From: Pilaira anomala
Lineage: Eukaryota; Mucoromycota; Mucoromycetes; Mucorales; Mucoraceae
Direction of reading: 5' to 3'
NCBI GenBank assembly: GCA_025716855.1
Contig: JAIXMQ010000005.1
Coordinates: forward strand, 682,001 to 746,000
Length of the DNA: 64,000 nt
A model generated the notes under the pieces. The model saw nothing but the letters and a program-made list of their open reading frames with translations. It was not told the origin of the DNA and made no database searches. This document shows positions 31,985 to 41,789 of this stretch, in pieces. The first letter of the stretch is position 1, and every line of letters starts with the position of its first letter. Both the position numbers and the translations under genes were made by a program.

Positions 31985-34291
31985 ATGAGACGTTTACACT
32001 TTCTTATAATTATATTCCTTATAATTTTATTTGGAGCAAACAGTGAACCGAGAGAAATAGAAGCTCGTAGTGATCAAAGTAGAGCAGAACTTACTTTTTA
32101 TGAATCAAGTAAAATTACTCATTCATTTTTTAGTGTGTGCATTCTTATCCAGAAAAATTTATTGTTCAGGTGGAAATATTCGGGGAGGCGCTAAGGCAGA
32201 AGATTGGAACTCACTAGATATATATAAAAATGGCGGTGATTTATCGTCTAAATTAAACAGCCAGTGGGAAGACATAATACCCATCAATTCAGCTAATCGT
32301 GCAATTACATTTAGAGCTCGTCCACAAGTAGTAGCGGCGCCAGATGGTGTACGGCTTTTAATTCAAGGGGGATTTACTACTAAACCCATTATAAATCAAA
32401 CGATTGCATATAATTCTGAAACTAATTCTTGGGAGACTTTTGCTAACTACAGCGATATCAGAAATGGTGGTGATAGACAAATGTAAATTCCAAAGTTATC
32501 TCTCTTTATTTTCTTTTTTTTTAAAAAAAAAAAGCTACTGATACATATTATAATCTTTGTTAAAAGATATTCAGGAGGTGGGGAATATATTCCAAGCCTG
32601 GACGGATTCGGATTCTTTGGTGGAAAACAGGCGTAAGCATAAATTACTTGTAATCTATATCTATAACACGCTTTAAATAATCCTTTTTTTTATTTAATTT
32701 ACTAGAAATGCCATTTTCGGATCCAACTTTACCACTCTAGATAACAGAATTATAAGCAACTTAACTTTTAACGATACCAATGGCAACACTATAAGTCAAG
32801 CTGGGTTCCAGTATTTTACCCTTTTTTACATGAAAAATAATGTTAGTATAAACGCATAAAATATACGTAATTTACGTTTACATATAACTTACTCTATCAT
32901 ACTCTTATTTTCGAATATAGTCTTGGTCTATTCCTCCACAACAAAGCTATTTTCCTGACATTTTACCTACTTCTTTCGATACTATTTTTCATGTTAAAAC
33001 AGGAAAAATATTTTATATTGGTGGAGATTACTACAATGTAGCTCTACGCACCAGCTATCGTACCAGAATGAATAGTGTTATCATATATGACACTGTTAGC
33101 GGTAGTTGGGTTAAAGAATCCATTTCTGGTCAGACTCCAACAGAAAGAAGGTTTCATACAACCACTTTACGTTAGTACCGATAAAAAAAAAACAATGATA
33201 TACTCCTCTACCATTTGCTAACAGTTTTTTTTATAAAAAACAATAGTTCCCAATGGGGATGACATTTTACTTTATGGAGGGGCTATCTGGGATGATTTAA
33301 CAGGTAATATTACATCTTCAATTATAGGACATATGACCAAAGAGACTTGAACACTAATTTTTTACCAATAAGCCACAAAAGATTATTGTTATACTCTCAA
33401 TGTACTCAGTATGGCTTGGAAGGAGCATGATTTAGGTGTTGTCGCTTTAGGCGCACGATTTCAGCATTCAGGTATAGGAAGAAAACAAAAGGAATTAAAA
33501 TCTCATAACTTTTTACTCTTATATAGCCGTTCTTGTTGACGGAACCAGTTTATTCATTTTGTTCGGTTATAATTCGGATGCAAAGCCTGTCAATCAATTA
33601 TTGGTTTTAGATGTTCGAAATGCCAATAAAATTATCTTTGCGGATAATTTTCCTTTTGATAAAGGATTAAGCACAGGTGAAATTGCAGGAGCTACAGCCG
33701 GTAGTATTTTAGTACGTATTCTTTAGTAATAATTATTTGGCATAAAAAATATTTTCACTCACAAATAATTTATAGGGCGCATTGGCTATTATAGGACTCC
33801 TCGTTTACTGTGTCCGTAAGAAGAAAATCAAACAGCCACAAGAAAATGGTGAAAATGAAGTATTGGAGGTTGATTGGGATAAAATTGATAATCATTATAG
33901 AGAAATTAATTTTCCATCTTCTGCTATCCCATTATTTACATATCAGCAACAAAAACAAAATACACTACAAAAACAAAATACACTACAAAAACAAAATATA
34001 CAACAGAAACCAGATATACATCAGAAACCAGATATACATCAGAAACCAGATATACATCAGAAACCAGATATACAACAGCAAGAGCTGACAAACTCCACTC
34101 AGCAACAATGTATCTCGGACAATTTTTACTCTGAAGCCAGTAGTAGTACTATTATGGCGACGCCTCAAACTCACCATAGCTCAGCAACGTATCCCTATAA
34201 ATCTAAACCAAATATTGCTGGACTCATTATTCCTGGTATTGATAAGGATTCAATAACTACGGGACCTATAAAACCAGACGGTTATGTTTAA
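31985..34291 (+). pseudogene. Kelch-type membrane protein gene, copy D, with a one-base frameshift
   Basis: Exons: 31985-32078, 32134-32482, 32567-32632, 32706-32841, 32921-33170, 33247-33303, 33373-33472, 33527-33711 and 33776-34291, at the same positions and phases as copy B. The product has a signal peptide (MRRLHFLIIIFLIILFGA), kelch blades, a transmembrane segment split by a phase-0 intron (TAGSIL | GALAIIGLLVYC) and a tail with LQKQNT and QKPDIH tandem repeats. In exon 7 an extra A near 33420 (TGGAAAGGAGC, where copies A and B have TGGAAG or TGGAAGA) shifts the frame and gives an immediate TGA. Everything downstream stays open in the expected frame, so the defect is either very recent or a homopolymer sequencing error. 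Confidence 0.8.
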
Positions 34292-34740
34292 TTGTTTTAT
34301 TATAAAAGATCTTCATAATGGAAAAGAGCTCTTATTTACTTTGTTAGTTTTGTTATTGCATCTTCTTAATTATTTTTTTTATAAATACAAAAAAAAAAAA
34401 AAAAAGAAAAAACTTAAAGATAAATAGTCTATTGTCATATCATTAAATAAATTGTATTGTATTCATAAATGGGGCTTTTACGACTGCTTACAGATAATGA
34501 CTGAAATGATAATTACCTATTTTTGTGGCTGTAATTTTTGATCATATTTATTCGGTACAATGCCTTTATATATATGTGTGTATATATCTAGTGAGTTATG
34601 GATTCCGAAGAAAAAATGGCAACCAGCACATTTTGCCAAAGCTATGTCAAAATTAGCTTGAAGTAAAGTAAAAAAAAAAAAATTAAATAAAAATAAAACA
34701 ATTTTCGGCATAAATATTGTACTTGTGGGTATATAAGTAT
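34292..34740. other. Intergenic
   Basis: A/T-rich sequence after kelch copy D; no gene or repeat supported. Confidence 0.5.
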
Positions 34741-34744
34741 TTAT

Positions 34745-35220
34745 CTTTGATTATTTTGATCTTTGGAGCTGATTTTAGCAGGAACACCTCCTCTTTGGTA
34801 AGAATCGCTTGTTATTTCGTCCCATTCTTTGATCTTGCGTGGGACTGTCGATCTTGAACGTTACACCTTGATAGCCGCTTCTACAATGGACAGATCCCTG
34901 CATTAAATTAATGAAATATACGACATCCGTATTTTTGCTAATAAGCTGTCCAAGTTTCCTTGGAAGAAGCCGTATTTTGTTTTACATCTTTTTTTGTTTT
35001 TTTTTTGTTCAGCGTTTATTGCTGCAAGTCTTTCCAGTCCATGTAAGGTTAGATAATAACATATGATACCTGGCTATTCATATTAATGTTGTCGCTCATG
35101 TTACAAAAAGAAGATAAGAAAAAAAAAAAAGGAATAGTTTCCAAAAAAAAAAAAAAAAGCTTTGAAAACTGAGATGTGGGCCATACTTATGTAAAAAAGT
35201 GCCCAATTTTTTTTTGTGGT
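34745..35220 (-). pseudogene. Transposase N-terminal (helix-turn-helix) relic with one terminal repeat
   Basis: On the minus strand an ATG at 35099 gives MSDNINMNSQ, and further on a broken frame reads DLSIVEAAIKV, a stop, then RSRSTVPRKIKEWDEITSDS and YQRGGVPAKISSKDQNNQR. The pattern of an alternating helix, then SRSTVxRKIKEWDE, matches the DNA-binding N-terminus of Tc1/mariner-type transposases. Upstream, at about 35195-35212, the plus strand has AAAAAAGTGCCCAATTTTT, close to the terminal-repeat core AAAAAAGTGTCCAATT at 12106 and 12197. No DDE domain follows. The first part before the HTH block is too decayed to splice. Confidence 0.45.
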
Positions 35221-37333
35221 CCGACAAGCTCTCTATGCAAACATTTTTTATTATTAAACGCTCTGCTTAAATATCATTAGTAAAAGCTGAGATAACATCC
35301 TCACAGACGCTTGTTGGGTCCTAATCGACTAATATGTTATTTTTACTTATTTTGGAAATCACAGCCTAAATTTTTTCGATCGTTGTTCTTGTGTAAGTAA
35401 TGAATGCTGTCAAAAATAACCTTACCATATGGATTTCGTCGCGCTAATACCATTATAGAATCAGAAGCTTCTCTACGCAAAAAGCCAAATTTTTTTGAGC
35501 GCAGGGATCAACTATCTTCAGAACAGTTGTCGTTCATACAAATATAAAGTCTTCAAGAAATTTTTGTTGGGGGCTACCTGAGAAAGTTCTAACATTGATT
35601 TGACTTAAACAAAGCTTGAAATGAGTGAGGCGATATGTCATTCAAAACATGCTGATTATAAACAAAGAAGATAGCCGTTGAATTAATGTGTTGGTAACAA
35701 GCGAGGGGCTAGAAGAACGATCAAGACAGCCCTGAGCTTTGTTCGAGAAAGAAAATGTATCTGAGAGCATTTTCTGCCTGCCAGAAAAAAAAAAGCATAT
35801 TAGGATAATATTGAACCAGAAACCAATCTCATTCTCAACAGATCTGTTATAGCTTTACTGGTTGAAAAAAGAACATGGTTATTTTAGTTTGATTGTTGCT
35901 CATAAGGTTGATAGATTTCTTTTCTTGAATTAAGCCAGTTTAGTTAGTTAATAATGCAGTTGTACATCTGAAAGACAGAAAACCACAACGATAAGATTCC
36001 TCTAGCCTATATTGAAAGTGAAAATTGGTTTACTTTAAGGGACATTATGAATGAAGTAATGCTTTTTGGTTGAGCACCAAAGAGCCCTAAGGATGATGTA
36101 GAATGAAGATTTTTTTCGCTCTCCCCCAAAAGAGTAGGAAAGAACAAGAGACAATGTCTTTGATGATGAACAAATACAACTTGCTGTAAAACTATATTAT
36201 AAATATACATGTATTTTACCTTTATTCCCCCCTTTTTTTTTACTCTTTTTAAAAGATATAACTACTGTTAATCGTTGGGATAAAAGAAAAATAATTCCCA
36301 CTTTTTATTTTATTCTTTTTTTTACGTACATCTTTTTTTTTTTATTCTTCTTCTTTTTTATTACTTCTTTACTTCTTTTTATCTATTTATACTTGTTACT
36401 AGTTAAATTTAGAATGTATGTACATGCTTCGTATATGTAAGCTAGCGTCTTCTTAGAGCAATTGAAAAGAATTGTAGAAGTTCAGAGTTGATTTTCTGCC
36501 ATGCACATCTTTATTATAGCTCGTGTGTTTAAATAGAAAGAAGTTTTTATATATCAGTTTTTTTTCTTCTATACAAGCACAAATACAGATAAAATATATA
36601 CATCGGTGATTGTATAAAACAATTTTTTTTTTATGTGAGCTTATTAGAAAATGAAAAGAAATTAAGAAACTCAACGTGTATTGCAACATGATTGTTATAC
36701 CTGTGTTGTTGATCAGACACACAAGATGTGAGCACAAAGTCACTCATTACTTTTTTTTTAAGGTTACAATTTCCGATCGTCCAAGATATACACACAGACA
36801 GAAATGGTATTTTAAAATCCTTCATTTCATTCGTTACTACAGTTCAATTGAATAATAATTACTTGATTAATTGAGTTTATTTAGTTCCTGACTGTTTTTA
36901 TAAGAAGTGCGTTGTATCACCAACATGTAAAACTTTATTGTTGTTATTTTGGTCCTTTTTTTTTTTTACTGTTTTATAAAACGTGGCAGAAAAAGTAAAT
37001 AAAAAATTACATGTCAAGTACAAGAAAAAAAAAAGATATATATGTTTTGTTTCTGCAAGTACAAGTGGTCTTTTATGATAATAATAAAAATGATGCAGGT
37101 ATTCTATATAAAGAAAAAAACTTGTTTAATATATGGTTACCATGATTGAGGCTTGTTTATTTTCTGTTTCCGTTCTCCTTAACTTATGTAAATAAAGAAA
37201 AGAAGGGGTGGGTGCACAAAATGAAATAAGTATAAAGTATCTTTTTTATTTTTTGCATTTTGCTTTTTTTTTTCTTTCTCTCTCTTTTTCTTTCTTACAA
37301 ATAAATAAATATATATAAATTAATAAAATAAAA
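35221..37333. other. Gene-poor stretch upstream of the G-alpha gene
   Basis: 2.1 kb without a supportable gene. A minus-strand open piece around 35340-35510 reads SLRSKKFGFLRREASDSIMV and on to LARRNPYGKVIFDSIHYLHK, which looks protein-like but has no start, no family I recognise and stops on both sides. The last 100 bp before 37334 are pyrimidine-rich, as expected for a fungal promoter/5' leader. Confidence 0.45.
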
Positions 37334-38537
37334 ATGGGCTGCTGTCAATCAACTGAACAAGTAGAGGAAAAGCAAAGAAATCAAGAGATCGATGCACAAA
37401 TCAAACGCGATCGTGTGAAATTGAGAAAAGAGATCAAAATGTTGTTACTAGGTACCGATATAAAATAAATACGTGTTTCTATGGAGACAAAATTTTTTTT
37501 TTAACAATTTTTTTTTTTATACATAGGTGCAGGAGAATCAGGCAAATCAACAATTCTAAAGCAAATGAAATTAATTCATGACGGTGGATATACACCAGAA
37601 GAAAGAGAAACATTTAAAGAAGTTATTTTCAGTAATACGATGCAATCAATGCGAGTGACATTGGAAGCAATGGAGAGTCTCGGCATCTCGTTTCATAATT
37701 CAGACAATGAAGGACACAAAAGACTCGTTTTGGAAGCACCACCACAAATTGATTATTTGGGCCACGAGTTGGTAGTTGCAATCACTTCACTTTGGGAAGA
37801 TAGAGGTGTCCAAGAGTGTGTTAATAGATCAAACGAATTTCAATTGAATGATTCGGCTCGATAGTAAGTTATTATTTTAAGGAGTCTTTTTTTTTTTCTT
37901 ATTAAAAAAGCAGAACATTGACCTTCTTAATAGCTACTTTGATTCGATTCTCCGGATCGGACAATCAAATTATATGCCTAGTGATCAAGACGTCCTTAGA
38001 TCTCGTGTAAAATCAACGGGTATTACAGAAACAACATTTGTCATTGATAATTTAACCTATCGCATGTTTGATGTGGGTGGACAAAGATCTGAGCGTAAGA
38101 AATGGATTCACTGTTTCGAAAATGTGACGGCCCTAGTCTTTTTAGTAGCAATTTCTGAATACGATCAAGTGCTATTTGAAGATGAAAGTGTGAATCGATT
38201 ACAGGAATCATTAACTTTATTTGATTCAATTTGTAATTCAAGATGGTTTATAAAAACTTCAATTATTTTATTCTTAAATAAGATTGATTTATTTGAAGAA
38301 AAGTTACCTAGAAGTCCTTTAAATGAATTCTTTCCAGATTATTTGGATGGAAATAATTATGAAGCTGCTTGTCAATACTTGTTGGAAAAGTTCGTTTCTC
38401 TTAGTACAAGAGCTGATTCAAAACAAATCTATACTCATTTAACTTGCGCAACTGAAACTAAACAGATTAAATTCGTTATGAATGCTGTAAATGATATCGT
38501 AGTTCATGAAAATTTACGTACTGTTGGTTTATTATAG
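37334..38537 (+). CDS. Heterotrimeric G-protein alpha subunit
   Basis: Three exons (37334-37451, 37527-37863, 37934-38537) give 352 residues, the normal size. MGCCQS provides N-myristoylation and palmitoylation sites. GTPase motifs in order: P-loop GAGESGKST (40-48), switch I with Arg176 (RSRVKSTG), switch II DVGGQRSERKKWIHCFE with Gln202, FLNKIDLF for guanine recognition, and TCATET. The C-terminus NLRTVGLL contacts receptors. It lacks the Cys four residues from the end found in pertussis-toxin-sensitive subunits. Switch I has Ser179 where most subunits have the Mg-binding Thr, a conservative change. The protein relays receptor signals at the plasma membrane and is switched off by RGS proteins such as the one at 16.4 kb. 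G-alpha class cannot be fixed by eye; it is Gi-like in the switch regions. Confidence 0.95.
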
Positions 38538-40300
38538 TTTTATCCTTTTTTTTTTCTCACTCCCTGTAATCATTTTCTTTCTTCTTTTTTAATCTGTATA
38601 ACAACTCTCTTTTCACTTCTTTTTTTATTAAACGCACACACACACACATACATACACACACTCATTTTTCTCTTTTTTTTTCTCTGTTTTATCACTACAT
38701 ATTATTCCTCTTTTTTTTCTTTTCTTTTTACATCTGTTATTATTACCCGTTTAAAAATAAATAACAAAATTATAATCGTCTGGACCTCTCTTCTCCTTAA
38801 AAAAAAAAATTCCTTTATGCAAAATAATCATAACAGTTGCACAGAAGAAATAAAAAAAAAAAAAAAAAAACTACATTGTATTACCATGAATCACAAGCCC
38901 GAGTCTCTTTTCCAGGGTTAGCAATTCAACATGTAATCAATTGCCTCTCTCTCTCTTTCTCTTTACAAAAAAGAATCTTAAGCCGAATATTTATATATAC
39001 ATCTTGTACCTTTTTTTTTTTAAAAAAAACTTTTGCCTTTGTGAATAGATATCAAGGGAAATATTTCTTCTTGAACACACAATCAAATTTACAATCAGAG
39101 CAACACACATCACGCCCCTCCCCCTCCCCTTTTTTTTTTCAGCAGTAAGGATTGAAACAAGGGTTGAATTGACAGTGTCTAAGACTAAGATTGACATTGT
39201 ATTGTTAGGAGAGGCACAACTCCTTTTGCAATAATAAAGTTTTAGGGTAATATACGTTGTTTCCAAAATGAGACCAACAAAAAAGGTTTGGTTACACAAT
39301 TTTGTTTCTACTACATTGCTGCTTTTTCCGTGGTTTAATAACAATCCTTTTCTTTGGTTTTTGCTTGAAGCTATACCCTTCCATTTGACATTGATGTCAG
39401 ATTACTTCAAAGTAGTTGATATTTAAACCATTTTTACAATTATAATGAGAGGCCGCATAAACTCTAAACTTTGTCAAAGCAAAAAAAATGTTTGCAACAG
39501 ACTTGCCGAAACTTTCTTCAATAAAAGAACTGGATAATGGCGTACTTTCGAGCATTAGGGAGAAAAGTAAGAGATGTAACAGAGAATTTTTTTTTTTTTG
39601 TTAACGCCAATTGATACTTTTAAAATAAAGTAAATTCTTGGGGGCACCACAAAAAAAAAGGCAGGCTTTTGACTTGACTGTGGCGTAGATGATTTTATGT
39701 GGTGCCTTTTTTTTGAGCTTTATGCATTAATTAAAAGCTTCCTGACTAGAACTAATATTGTCCTTATACTTTATCGACTGTACCAGTTCAAGTTTAGTTA
39801 TAAATAAAAATAGATATTTTGCTAATTGGTTTTTGCAATTATGAAATAAAGAGATATAATAAAAGAAAAAAAAAATTCTACTGTGTGGTTAACTAAAAGT
39901 CTATGTAGCTATAAAAAATGGTGTCATATTTTGGAGCAATCTTGGAAGAAACTTATTGGATGGTACATAAAGGCAAGACACTTTAACAAAAAAAGAATGG
40001 TTTTATTTATGTATATCACAACATGTCAAAGGAAATTAGGCTTGATCTGGACTTTTTGTTTATTACTTTAAAAAAAGTTACTAGTGTTTTAGCCTTCATA
40101 TAATCTGGAAAGAAAAAGTTTTGCAAGAGCAAGCCTAACCACGAGGAGATCCATTAGCTGAAGTCTCTTAACATACATATTATAACACTGTCTATAATGT
40201 TACAATAAATGTGCAAAAAAAAAAATATACATACATATGAGTATCTAAATAAATAAATATACAAATGTATATATATAAAAGGAATAAGGATGTAACGGAT
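38538..40300. other. Gene-poor stretch after the G-alpha gene
   Basis: The first part is pyrimidine-rich 3' UTR-like DNA with a CA tract (about 38634-38661). No gene is supportable in the rest. A short inverted repeat at 39643-39706 is listed separately. Confidence 0.5.
39643..39706 (+). repeat. Short inverted repeat followed by a T-run
   Basis: GGCACCACA (39643-39651) and TGTGGTGCC (39698-39706) can pair with a 46-nt loop, followed by T8. The left arm is followed by A8GGCA, which could instead pair with TGCCT8 on the right. It may be a hairpin RNA end or chance in a homopolymer-rich region. Confidence 0.4.
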
Positions 40301-40377
40301 AAGTACAGCAACCCAACAATCAATAGTATTTTTCTTAGAGGTGACATCTACCAAGACGATGAGAACCATCAATCCAA

Positions 40378-40692
40378 CTCTCCCTTCGATATCCGTAAGA
40401 TTCACGTGCCACTACACCTTAAACTACACGAACCGCTCGTATACGAGGACGGAAGAGAAGGAGACAGAACTCATCAAGATAGAGCATTACTCTCCAGGAA
40501 ATCGAATCATCAAAACTTGAACCTCATTGCTTTTACACACCCGTTGCATTACTGACACTATCCCACAAAAGAACGAGTGTCGCTAATCAAAAGACTGACG
40601 AGTACCTCCGACTCCTCCTTCGATATCCGTATGATTTTTTTTTGTGCCATTAACGCGTATGATTAAACTGCGCGGACCGCTCGTAACCGAAG
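40378..40692 (+). repeat. Diverged direct duplication
   Basis: Two segments, 40378-40449 and 40611-40692, share CCTTCGATATCCGTA near their left ends and TTAAACT-C-CG-ACCGCTCGTA near their right ends. The surrounding sequence is less AT-rich than average and has an open frame (RGDIYQDDENHQSNSPFDIR). It adjoins the dispersed repeat at 40.95 kb and probably belongs to the same decayed element. Confidence 0.55.
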
Positions 40693-40949
40693 GAGATAAA
40701 CAGCTTCTCGTCAAAACTCACTTTAACAACCGTTCTGTCCTTTTGCTTTCAAGAGCTAACGGACACCTACAAATATAGCAATATCTCTCAAATGAGTTAG
40801 AATCTGTTTGGAAACATAATAGAATAAAAAAAAAAAAAGTAGCTTACCATCATAACAACAACAACTAAAGTAACACCAGTGTTATCCATGACTACTAACA
40901 AAAATAATTGGCATCAATAATCGGTAAGCACACTACTGGCACCATTTAA

Positions 40950-41390
40950 CTGTGTATCACAAATTGAACAAGATACCCGGACAAAAGAGAAATCCAGAAA
41001 CTGGTATTCAATCTTTAAATCTTTATGTATCGATCAACTTAACCTCCCAAGAAGTAAACTCTTACTAAGACCAAGGAACACTCCGTGGTAAGTTAATCAC
41101 TGATACAGAATAAAAAGAAATCTCGAGATCTACTACACGAATGCGCAAGTAGAGAACTGATGCATGACACTTTGAGAAGTGCTGATTGTCGCATGTCAGA
41201 ACATTGTAAATTTTTCACGGCAATAAAACCGCTACATTTGCATCATAATCAAAACAATAGAACACCATACCCAAAGAAAAGATGATTAATGTTTCATAGA
41301 AAAAAAAAAAAATTAACGGGGTTATAAATCGTGTGATCAAGTGACACGAAAACAGCACAGACATTATAAAATACACATAAATCTTTTTTT
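40950..41390 (+). repeat. Dispersed repeat, copy 2 (related to 25085-25530)
   Basis: Same-orientation copy of the 25-kb repeat with matching ordered blocks (see that entry). Both end near a CAGACAT-ATAAAAT block followed by T-rich DNA. Confidence 0.6.
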
Positions 41391-41789
41391 TTTTTTTTTT
41401 CATGTAGTATTAAACCACTTTACCCCTCTACCTTCTTCTTCCTGTTAGACTAAAGCACTGTAGAGACAGAATTTATTATTATTTCAACTTAACATAAAGT
41501 TTGGACTCTTTTCATACAAAAGAGGAACAACAGTGGACACATTATTTCCCTAATACTGTATGTGTATTCAAAGAGGATGTCTTTCAATTAATGCGTGTGT
41601 CAATATAAGTTCAACAGTTTTTTTTTTTGGTTTGTGCTCTTATTTAAGCGTATTATCATCAAGGTTACCCCTCTTTTATATATGTATATATATATATATG
41701 TATATAGACAAAGACATAAAAATAAAAAACATCATGTATATATATTTACAAACCGACAAAACTAACAGAATGCTTTTTATTTTTTTAAT
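41391..41789. other. Intergenic
   Basis: A/T-rich sequence between the 41-kb repeat and the 3' end of the sugar transporter gene; it includes a TA tract near 41683-41706. No gene seen. Confidence 0.5.
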
